Source of the DNA: an uncultured Erysipelotrichaceae bacterium
GTDB lineage: Bacteria > Bacillota_I > Bacilli_A > RF39 > UBA660
DNA length: 7,414 nt
Direction: 5' to 3'
Assembly (NCBI GenBank): GCA_902783915.1
Contig: CACZSX010000015.1
Location: 1 to 7,414, forward strand
Part shown: positions 1 to 5,333 of the stretch, piece by piece
How positions within the stretch are numbered: the first letter of the stretch is position 1
Layout of the letters: each line of letters opens with the position of its first letter
Program-made: the position numbers and the translations under genes
The notes under the pieces: model-generated
The model's database searches: none
The model's input: the letters and a program-made list of their open reading frames with translations, nothing else
Told to the model about the DNA's origin: nothing

Positions 1-1413
1 AATAATAATTTCACTACCACCATCTACTGCAACATCTAAATATCTAGTATAATTATCAACATTAAAACTTAATGTAGCATTATCACACAAATTAGCAGTA
101 GTATCAACATTCTGATTACATACCCATCCATTAAATCCATATTCAGTTCCATTAACGTATGGTCTTTTACTAAATGGATTATCAATAAGTTCTATATGTA
201 TATAATTATCTCCATCACTATTTGTTTTTAAAGAACCATTACTATTTCTTTCTAATGGATAATATTTATAATATACATATTTATTAGCATTTTCATTATT
301 AATTGGTGAAACAGCACCTACTAATGAAGAATTATTTATATCAGTTCCATCATATATAACTTGTACTTTTACTAAATATTCATCATCATAATAACCTGTA
401 CTTATACCACTAGGTATATTAGAATTCCTTATCTCCGTATAATTTAAACCTCTTAAATAATTTAAATCACTAGTAAAATCATTAACGTATACAGTAGTAC
501 CATTAACACCAGATTCATGCTCAACAATAGTACTTGTTCCACCAGTAGAACTTGTATTATTTTCTTTTACTGATAGAACAAATTCATTATTAATTATTTC
601 TATTTTATAATCAGATGTAGAATAATTATTTAAATCACTAATATCTAAAAGATTAATACTATTATTAACTATTTCAAAGCTATTAGCACTCATACTACTA
701 TTAGAATTGGAATAACTATTTTGCTTAATTAATATATTATTAGTTACATCTGAATTTAATTCATAACTAAAATTATAAATATCATTACTATTACTTGTAA
801 TATCATAATTTATAACAATATTACTATATGAACTATTTTGAGATGTATATATAACTCCACCAAACTTAGATTCATCATCTACATTTATATTACCTTTTAA
901 TAAAACCATATTTATAGTTGAATTATTACTACTTGCTGATATAACTCCACCATTTTCACTATCTAAAGAATAGTCTACATCAAACATAATATTCTTTATA
1001 TTAGCATTAGAAATTGAATTAAATATATTATTAGTAACAACTGCATTATATATCATATTACCAGTACCATCTATAGTACCTTCAAATGGTATTTGATTAT
1101 TAATAGACATATCATAACCACCATAGTTAAAACTATCAGTTATCTTATATTTCTTATTTGCATATAGTAATGCATCATTACTTTCTAGCAATTGTTTAAA
1201 ATATGCATACTCTGAAGCATTTGAAATTACATATGGATTTTTAGTTGTACCAGTACCGCTTTTAAATGATTTGGCAACAACTCCATCCCATGCGGATGAT
1301 GTATTAGGAGCACTAAATGAATTTATTAATTTCCACGACAAAAGAGTAACAATTATAATTGCTATTATTAGTAGTATTCTATTGTATTTTCTAATAATTT
1401 CTTTTGCCTTCAT
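1..1413 (-). CDS. Large Asn-rich surface protein, beta-helix/GLUG-like, partial (3' end off window)
   Basis: The frame is open from the ATG at 1413 to the window edge: 471 residues with no stop. A basic start (MKAKEIIRKYNR) precedes one hydrophobic segment at about residues 13-30, so the protein is exported or membrane-anchored. Residues about 42-75 contain WDG, GTGT and NPYVIS, a layout I associate with the N-termini of large Bacillota surface proteins. Residues about 110-240 have short repeating strands (GTIDGTGN, NIKNIMF, NGGVISAS, FGGVIYTS) typical of right-handed beta-helix or GLUG-type proteins. A second module with FNGW, two Cys and YTRYLDV resembles an InlB B-repeat/Flg_new-type domain. 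The start is supported by AGTAGG five bases upstream (1419-1424). Asn and Ser are very frequent and GC is very low. It is probably an adhesin or matrix protein; the substrate is unknown. It lies behind a terminator, so it is a separate transcription unit. Confidence 0.85.
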   Translation of the reverse strand, partial: MKAKEIIRKYNRILLIIAIIIVTLLSWKLINSFSAPNTSSAWDGVVAKSFKSGTGTTKNPYVISNASEYAYFKQLLESNDALLYANKKYKITDSFNYGGYDMSINNQIPFEGTIDGTGNMIYNAVVTNNIFNSISNANIKNIMFDVDYSLDSENGGVISASSNNSTINMVLLKGNINVDDESKFGGVIYTSQNSSYSNIVINYDITSNSNDIYNFSYELNSDVTNNILIKQNSYSNSNSSMSANSFEIVNNSINLLDISDLNNYSTSDYKIEIINNEFVLSVKENNTSSTGGTSTIVEHESGVNGTTVYVNDFTSDLNYLRGLNYTEIRNSNIPSGISTGYYDDEYLVKVQVIYDGTDINNSSLVGAVSPINNENANKYVYYKYYPLERNSNGSLKTNSDGDNYIHIELIDNPFSKRPYVNGTEYGFNGWVCNQNVDTTANLCDNATLSFNVDNYTRYLDVAVDGGSEIII

Positions 1414-1431
1414 TTTTGCCTACTTTCTCAT

Positions 1432-1460
1432 ATTATATTTTATCATATTTTTTGAATTAA
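1432..1460 (-). promoter_or_regulatory. Candidate promoter of the beta-helix surface gene
   Basis: A perfect TATAAT on the minus strand (1432-1437) lies 18 bp upstream of the start at 1413. A weak -35-like TTAATT (1455-1460, 3 of 6) sits 17 bp further upstream. The gene follows a terminator at 1476-1500, so it needs its own promoter, but the short distance to the start leaves only a minimal leader. The -35 assignment is uncertain. Confidence 0.4.
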
Positions 1461-1475
1461 AGCATTATTTTTCGA

Positions 1476-1500
1476 CAAAAAAAGAAGACCTAAGTCTTCT
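1476..1500 (-). terminator. Rho-independent terminator of the 3359-1514 operon
   Basis: On the minus strand, arms AGAAGAC and GTCTTCT (plus-strand 1483-1489 and 1494-1500) form a 7-bp stem with a 4-base loop. A run of seven T residues follows (plus-strand A tract 1477-1483, whose last A is also in the arm). It lies 13 bp past the stop codon at 1514. On the plus strand the stem is not followed by a T run, so it is directional. Confidence 0.9.
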
Positions 1501-1513
1501 ATTTATCTATCTA

Positions 1514-2626
1514 TTATGGAGTTCCTGCTGATTCTCTAATACTTAATTCTAGATTAAATGTTATATCAGTACCAGATGCGTTGTTTTCGCAGTCAATATC
1601 TTGACCTTCAATCCACATATATACACGCATTTTTGTAATGCCAGCAGCAAGATCAAATGCTTTGTAATCTTTTCCTGTAGCAAGTGTTCCTGGTGTTGAT
1701 AACAATGTTCCAGCAGTTGAATATTCAGTACTATTATTTGTTACAGTTCCTTCAGTAACAGTTTCTGAGAATGTTACAGCTGGATCACCATATGTTGTTG
1801 TTGTTCCTTTAACAGCATTAATTAAATTAACAGCATTAGCAACTGGTATAGCTTCTTTAATACCATAATATGTAACAGCATTACCGCCACTAGCAGTTAA
1901 TGCATTAGCACCAGTAAATCCATATTCAACACCAACACTGTTTACAACAGCCGTTGAGTGTAAGTCATTATTTGGTTCCCAAATCTTAACTGCTTTTGGA
2001 CTACTTGAATAGAATGCGCTTGTAATACTTGCAACTGTATCTGTAGATGCAGCTTCACCAATAGGTACAAAAGCTACTCTAGCAGCATTCTTAAGTCCTC
2101 TATCTGTAGACCCAGATGCCATTACAACATTTGAAAATGTATCAGCACTATTTATATAAACAGCTTTTGCAGAACTAACTTTCAAGAATATATCAAATGC
2201 AACGAATTTAGTCTTATCAGTTGATTCATCTACTTTAGTAGTAGACAATGTATAAGCACCTGTTGTAGCATCAGTACCAATAGTACTACTATACATATCC
2301 AATAACCTTGTTCCAGCACTTGAATCAGATGTAGTCGCACCAGTTGTTGATACAGCATCTAATGTTGATGGAATAAAGTTGTCAGCACCACTATAAGCAC
2401 CTGTAGTTATATCTGCCTGAGTAAGAACAGATTTCCATGTGCTACCATTGGTAGATATCTGAATACCATCGCTAGTTTCAACATGTACATTAATACTTTC
2501 GATAGTTACAATTCTATTTGCTGTAAACCATGCGTATGTTGAAGTCCCAAAAAAGCTTATTGTTAATACCAATAGCAGTATGAGCATTCTAAGTTTTTTT
2601 CTTCTGTTTTTCTTGTTTTTCCTCAT
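1514..2626 (-). CDS. Secreted AWF-type (TasA/camelysin-like) surface protein, Ala/Thr/Ser-rich
   Basis: This is a 370-residue exported protein. The N-terminus carries nine Lys/Arg in residues 2-13, a hydrophobic core at 14-27, then TSTYA-WF at 28-34, the junction typical of SipW-processed TasA/CalY-like proteins; cleavage after Ala32 is likely. The mature part begins with strands VTIESINVHV and DGIQIST, followed by a long Ala/Thr/Ser/Gly-rich beta-type region with almost no Cys. The C-terminus has MWIEGQDIDC followed by a final strand, matching the WLEGDDPDC ending of the upstream gene product. A longer reading from 2650 is possible, but the start at 2626 is chosen because AAGGAG (2634-2639) lies 7 bases upstream and the basic region fits a signal peptide. 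It is the last gene of a two-gene operon before a terminator. Its GC is clearly higher than that of its neighbours. It could be the main fibre subunit; that role is inference. Confidence 0.88.
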   Translation of the reverse strand: MRKNKKNRRKKLRMLILLLVLTISFFGTSTYAWFTANRIVTIESINVHVETSDGIQISTNGSTWKSVLTQADITTGAYSGADNFIPSTLDAVSTTGATTSDSSAGTRLLDMYSSTIGTDATTGAYTLSTTKVDESTDKTKFVAFDIFLKVSSAKAVYINSADTFSNVVMASGSTDRGLKNAARVAFVPIGEAASTDTVASITSAFYSSSPKAVKIWEPNNDLHSTAVVNSVGVEYGFTGANALTASGGNAVTYYGIKEAIPVANAVNLINAVKGTTTTYGDPAVTFSETVTEGTVTNNSTEYSTAGTLLSTPGTLATGKDYKAFDLAAGITKMRVYMWIEGQDIDCENNASGTDITFNLELSIRESAGTP

Positions 2627-2630
2627 ATTT

Positions 2631-3359
2631 TCACTCCTTATTTTGTTCAATATGTATTTCAGTAATTACCATATGCATTTTCATTTCTCCGCCTATCAAT
2701 GGATCTGTACAATCTGGATCATCACCCTCAAGCCATATAACAACTGTTATTCGATCCAAATCATCAGGTTTAAAATTCTCGACTTTTTCATATATTATTG
2801 TTTCTGAAGACTCTTTAATACTTTTAAATGGCTCAGTAGGAGTCGGTTTATTCTCAGGTTTTCCATCAAGACGATTCCTCTTTGCATACGTAACATATTC
2901 ACCATTTCTATAAATACGTATTCTAATTGCTTCATCAACATGTTTAATTACATCGTCAACTATAACTTCATAAGTATAATTGAGAACTTCTTTACCCTGA
3001 TTTTCCACAAAAAATGTATATGCAATGTAATTATTGCCATTATGACGGCCTTCTGCTTCTTTATCGATGTTAGCCGGTATTGATTTATAGGATATATTAT
3101 CCATAAATTTCATGGGTTCAGCTTCTAGTTTTCTTTTCCCATGCCCGTTATTTAAACTATCGAAGATTGCGAGACCACTTTCTAAAGTTTTGTTTGAGTC
3201 TAGCGTTACTGTAAATCTTCCTTCATTATATATAATTTGTAAAACTATATATAAAATCAATAAGAACACTAACAATATAAGCAAAGACCTTTTAACTATT
3301 TTTACAACTGTCTTCTTATTTTTAACTTTATCGGCAGTTACAATTACTTCTTTAGCCAT
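2631..3359 (-). CDS. Membrane-anchored conserved surface protein with WLEGDDPDC motif
   Basis: This 242-residue protein belongs to a type I recall as conserved but unnamed in Bacillota. A Lys-rich cytoplasmic segment (residues 1-24) is followed by a strong transmembrane helix at about 25-44 with no AxA-type cleavage site, so it is probably a signal anchor with the rest outside. The ectodomain contains NYIAYTFFVENQGKEVLNY (about 110-127), an interrupted beta-sandwich strand pattern seen in TasA-like and DUF11-like domains. It also has EAIRIRIYRNGEYVTYAKR, a Pro/Thr stretch (KPTPTEP), and near the end VIWLEGDDPDC followed by GGEMKMHMVI. The start at 3359 has a near-perfect site, GGTGGTGATC (3361-3370). 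Its TGA stop lies directly after the AAGGAG that serves the 1514-2626 gene, 4 bp before that start, so the two are likely co-translated. It may be an anchor or assembly partner (TapA-like in role, not in sequence); that is inference. Confidence 0.85.
   Translation of the reverse strand: MAKEVIVTADKVKNKKTVVKIVKRSLLILLVFLLILYIVLQIIYNEGRFTVTLDSNKTLESGLAIFDSLNNGHGKRKLEAEPMKFMDNISYKSIPANIDKEAEGRHNGNNYIAYTFFVENQGKEVLNYTYEVIVDDVIKHVDEAIRIRIYRNGEYVTYAKRNRLDGKPENKPTPTEPFKSIKESSETIIYEKVENFKPDDLDRITVVIWLEGDDPDCTDPLIGGEMKMHMVITEIHIEQNKE
2634..2639 (-). promoter_or_regulatory. Ribosome binding site that decides the start of the 1514-2626 gene
   Basis: AAGGAG on the minus strand is also the last two codons of the upstream gene (Lys-Glu) and touches its TGA stop (2631-2633). 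It sits 7 bases from the ATG at 2626. The alternative in-frame ATG at 2650 would place it inside the coding region. This supports coupled translation and the shorter protein. Confidence 0.85.
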
Positions 3360-3360
3360 A

Positions 3361-3370
3361 GATCACCACC
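3361..3370 (-). promoter_or_regulatory. Strong ribosome binding site of the 2631-3359 gene
   Basis: GGTGGTGATC on the minus strand matches GGAGGTGATC, the complement of the 16S rRNA 3' end, at nine of ten positions. It is placed directly before the ATG at 3359. Confidence 0.75.
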
Positions 3371-3411
3371 ATAATGCGCACATATGACAATATCCCTATC
3401 ATATATTTATT

Positions 3412-3440
3412 ATTTTAAACTATTTATCGAAAAAAAGCAA
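3412..3440 (-). promoter_or_regulatory. Candidate promoter of the 3359-1514 operon
   Basis: On the minus strand a TAAAAT -10-like box (3412-3417, 5 of 6) is preceded by a 17-bp spacer and a TTGCTT -35-like box (3435-3440, 3 of 6). The leader would be about 45 bases. An inverted repeat ATATGA/TCATAT (3382-3387 and 3399-3404) lies between this box and the gene. In such AT-rich DNA, box matches alone are weak evidence. Confidence 0.4.
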
Positions 3441-3480
3441 TATATTATTATTTATTTTTATAAAAAATATACAAAACATA

Positions 3481-3556
3481 TTTACACTTGACTTTGTGTA
3501 AATTATATGTAAATTTATATTATTTTGCATTATTATTTTACTAATTTACATGTAAT
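3481..3556. promoter_or_regulatory. Cluster of TTTACA/TGTAAA half-sites, candidate operators
   Basis: Five half-sites of one motif lie within 76 bp. TTTACAC (3481-3487) and GTGTAAA (3496-3502) form a 7-bp inverted repeat with an 8-base spacer. TGTAAA occurs at 3508-3513, and TTTACA abuts TGTAAT at 3545-3556 to give the 10-bp palindrome TTACATGTAA (3546-3555). The last palindrome lies immediately upstream of the extended -10 of the plus-strand gene, a classic repressor position. The binding protein is unknown; AT-richness makes some matches likely by chance. Confidence 0.5.
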
Positions 3557-3566
3557 TTGATATAAT
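3537..3566 (+). promoter_or_regulatory. Extended -10 promoter of the 3597-4193 gene
   Basis: TGATATAAT (3558-3566) is a perfect extended -10 element. A -35-like TTTACT (3537-3542, 4 of 6) lies 18 bp upstream. Transcription would start near 3573, leaving a leader of about 24 bases that contains the ribosome binding site. This is the best promoter match in the window. Confidence 0.75.
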
Positions 3567-3584
3567 TAATGTGTATATATAAGG

Positions 3585-3590
3585 AAAGGG
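3585..3590 (+). promoter_or_regulatory. Ribosome binding site of the 3597-4193 gene
   Basis: AAAGGG, preceded by a second purine block AAGG (3581-3584), ends 6 bases before the ATG at 3597 and supports that start. Confidence 0.65.
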
Positions 3591-3596
3591 ATTGCA

Positions 3597-4193
3597 ATGA
3601 TAAAGTTTTTTAGAAGCAGAAAATTTAGATTGTTTTTAGCTTGCTTATCATTATTTATGCTATTAGATATGGTGCAAAGTACATATGCCAAATATGTATC
3701 TAGTGCCTCAGCTAATGGTAATTTTACTATTGCAAATTGGGCATTCTTAGTTAACAATCAAGATGTACTTAGTAATAGTGATTTTTCTAATACTATAACG
3801 CCTGTATTCCCTGGTACAACGCATATAAAAAGCGGAGTTATATCTCCGACTAGTTCTGGTTATTTTGACGTAACTATAGATTCCACAAACGTAGAAGTTT
3901 CTTTTGATGAAGAAATTACTTTAAGTTTGGGTGATGATAACACTGTAACAGACCTAACTTTTGATAGTTATTCATTAAATAATGGAACACCTGTTTCATT
4001 ATCTGGTGCATCTCCTACAATAACAACCACTCATTTACTTAGTGATACTCAAAGAGTAAATACATATCGTTTCTATGTAACCTGGTATGATGGCCAAGAT
4101 GAGAATATGAATAATGTTGAAGATACTGAAGCAGCTATTGACGGTACTGCTAACGTAGAAGTTGGTATAAGATTTATACAACGAGTTAATTAG
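3597..4193 (+). CDS. TasA/camelysin-like exported protein
   Basis: This 198-residue protein is probably secreted. A basic start (MIKFFRSRKFR) leads into a hydrophobic core (about 12-25) and QSTYAKYV (27-34), a SipW-type junction with likely cleavage near Ala31. The mature part has the layout of TasA/CalY fibre subunits: SASANGNFTIANWAF at the new N-terminus, a Pro-Gly turn (PVFPGTTHIKSG, 69-80), and a strand with SPTSSGYFDVTID (83-95). A C-terminal FYVTWYDGQDENMNNVEDT acidic loop (159-177) comes before a last strand, VEVGIRFIQ. It is the only plus-strand gene and has its own strong promoter. Its TAG stop lies inside the end of the opposing gene. It is probably a substrate of the nearby signal peptidase and a minor or alternative fibre subunit. 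The family call rests on layout, not alignment. Confidence 0.85.
   Translation: MIKFFRSRKFRLFLACLSLFMLLDMVQSTYAKYVSSASANGNFTIANWAFLVNNQDVLSNSDFSNTITPVFPGTTHIKSGVISPTSSGYFDVTIDSTNVEVSFDEEITLSLGDDNTVTDLTFDSYSLNNGTPVSLSGASPTITTTHLLSDTQRVNTYRFYVTWYDGQDENMNNVEDTEAAIDGTANVEVGIRFIQRVN
3825..3848 (-). terminator. Possible intragenic terminator for the right-hand operon
   Basis: On the minus strand, CGGAG and CTCCG (plus-strand 3844-3848 and 3833-3837) form a 5-bp, GC-rich stem with a 6-base loop, followed by CTTTTTATA. It lies about 340 bp past the stop of the 4186-4803 gene, antisense to the coding region of the 3597-4193 gene. The stem is short, so this is tentative. Confidence 0.3.
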
Positions 4194-4803
4194 CACTTTG
4201 TGTAATTGATATTTTAACCTTTATAGCAATCGACGAATTAGTTGGATTGCTTTCTTTATATGTTGCTGCTGCTATTCCCCACTCAGTATCAACATCATCA
4301 TGATTATTTTCATATGGCCAAACAACACCAATAGTATATGTTTCTTCCCCATCTTCTAATTCCATAAAGCTTGCAGACAAATCTACTGTTATAGAAAACG
4401 GATAATCATTTGCAAGTTTATTTTCTAATTGAGCACTTGTAAGATCTGTTGCTTCAGCTGTTTGACCAAGCGCTTCTCTTCCTTCTACAGTTACATATGT
4501 TTGATCTAATATACGTGCTTCTAATATCTCATATGACATATCAGCAGATACTTCACTTCTATTATATGCAGTTATTTGATACTCATAATCTTCCATACCT
4601 GGATAAATACTTTCTATATCCAAATTTATAATATTTGAAACAGCTGTATCTCCAGCTTCTAAAACAATATCCCATGCTTTAACATGAACACTTATATTAT
4701 TATCTACTTTTGTAGCATAAATAAACCACGCCAATGTATTTGACGCCAATAAAAGTATTAAAAATATTAATCTAGTTGGTTTAATTATTGACTTCTTTTT
4801 CAT
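4186..4803 (-). CDS. TasA/camelysin-like exported protein, SipW-operon member
   Basis: This is a 205-residue protein. MKKKSIIKPTR precedes a hydrophobic core at 12-20 and SNTLAWF (21-27), a SipW-type junction. The mature part shows NNISVHVKAWDIVLEAGD (35-52), then SIYPGMEDYEYQITAYNRS (66-83). The latter resembles the Pro-Gly turn and following strand of TasA (recalled as LKPGDKLTKDFQFENNG). Near the C-terminus, VVWPYENNHDDVDTEWG is an acidic loop before the last strand, IAIKVKISITQ. Two ATGs upstream (4809 and 4812) are in frame, but the AAGAGG site (4813-4818) would touch the 4812 start, whereas it is 9 bases from 4803, so 4803 is preferred. The start overlaps the end of the signal peptidase gene and the stop overlaps the opposing plus-strand gene by 8 bp. 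It is the likely dedicated substrate of the upstream peptidase. Confidence 0.85.
   Translation of the reverse strand: MKKKSIIKPTRLIFLILLLASNTLAWFIYATKVDNNISVHVKAWDIVLEAGDTAVSNIINLDIESIYPGMEDYEYQITAYNRSEVSADMSYEILEARILDQTYVTVEGREALGQTAEATDLTSAQLENKLANDYPFSITVDLSASFMELEDGEETYTIGVVWPYENNHDDVDTEWGIAAATYKESNPTNSSIAIKVKISITQSAN
4225..4261 (+). terminator. Possible terminator of the 3597-4193 gene, inside the opposing gene
   Basis: AGCAATC (4225-4231) and GATTGCT (4245-4251) form a 7-bp stem, and the 13-base loop can partly pair further. TTCTTTATAT follows. It begins 31 bp past the stop at 4193. It lies in the coding region of the minus-strand 4186-4803 gene, so the inverted repeat may be coincidental. 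Confidence 0.4.
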
Positions 4804-5323
4804 CTTCATCATCCTCTTTTATAACAAAAGAAGTAATTACATCATATGAAAGACATAAACCAATTGAAACAAATATTGCATAATAACCTGCTCTAGTAAG
4901 CATAAGTCTACTTAAATAACTTATTATAACACTATGATACACTACCTTACCATAAATATCATCTGATGTTATTTCAGGGTCTTCTACTTCATTCATTAAT
5001 CCTTTTGTAACAAAATGATACTTATTATCTATTTGTTCTTTTTTTATAATCTCGTGAGTAATTATTAATCCTTTTAAATTACTACTTTTACCTAAATAAG
5101 TAACAGAATCCCCAACTTCTAATTTAGAAGGATCAGTTTTTCTAACAATTATAATATCTCCGACCTTATATTTTGGAAGCATACTTTCAGATGCAACCTG
5201 AAAAACAAAAGTATTACCTAATGCCAATTTATTATTAGATATCTTTTGAAATAATACTATAAGAAGAATTATAATCAAAAATGTTGTTATAAGCCCCTTA
5301 ATTACTTTCCATATTGTTTTCAT
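4781..5323 (-). CDS. sipW: Signal peptidase I, SipW/ER type
   Basis: This 180-residue membrane protease removes signal peptides on the outer face of the membrane. TM1 is at about 9-26. Box B is VASESMLPKYKVGDIIIVRK (43-62) with the nucleophile Ser47 before Met48. The box D position has IITHEII with His90 where the bacterial type has Lys, the mark of the ER/archaeal type that includes Bacillus SipW. VTKGLMNEVEDPEI (105-118) fits box E, with Asp115 as the likely acid; the usual TKGDxN is altered to TKGLMN. A second hydrophobic stretch (about 131-168) gives a C-terminal TM and an acidic cytoplasmic tail (KEDDEDEKE). In B. subtilis SipW matures TasA and TapA; here several TasA-like proteins surround the gene. 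The start at 5323 follows AAGGTGATG, which overlaps the stop of the DUF2357 gene. The sequence encoding the acidic tail also contains the next gene's ribosome binding site. Confidence 0.92.
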   Translation of the reverse strand: MKTIWKVIKGLITTFLIIILLIVLFQKISNNKLALGNTFVFQVASESMLPKYKVGDIIIVRKTDPSKLEVGDSVTYLGKSSNLKGLIITHEIIKKEQIDNKYHFVTKGLMNEVEDPEITSDDIYGKVVYHSVIISYLSRLMLTRAGYYAIFVSIGLCLSYDVITSFVIKEDDEDEKEVNN

Positions 5324-5333
5324 TTACATCACC

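Noticed and set aside
1503..1513. Short TATC/TATT tandem pattern, possible phase-variable repeat
   Set aside because: Only about two to three units, located after the stop codon and outside any promoter spacer. Too short to be slippage-prone.
1271..1531. Plus-strand open frame of 86 residues with a hydrophobic C-terminal half
   Set aside because: It lies antisense to the start of the surface gene at 1-1413 and runs through the terminator region. Its hydrophobicity is the complement of the signal segment, and no ribosome site precedes it.
2627..2650. Upstream in-frame start at 2650 for the AWF surface gene
   Set aside because: It would overlap the preceding gene and put the AAGGAG site inside the coding region. 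The ATG at 2626 has ideal spacing and gives a standard signal peptide.
3112..3387. Plus-strand open frame of 91 residues
   Set aside because: Antisense to the well-supported 2631-3359 gene, running through the complement of its transmembrane segment. No protein-like features of its own.
3453..3469. A/T-only inverted repeat (TATTTTT / AAAAATA)
   Set aside because: Made of A and T alone in very AT-rich DNA, so expected by chance. It is not followed by a clear T run after a stable stem.
3566..3757. Minus-strand open frame of 63 residues
   Set aside because: Antisense to the signal peptide of the 3597-4193 gene, which has a strong promoter and ribosome site. It ends within that gene's promoter region.
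4449..4631. Plus-strand open frame of 60 residues
   Set aside because: Antisense shadow of the TasA-like gene 4186-4803. No ribosome site.
1514..4803. Search for LPxTG sortase signals in the exported proteins
   Set aside because: None of the four complete exported proteins ends in LPxTG plus a hydrophobic tail, so sortase anchoring is not supported.
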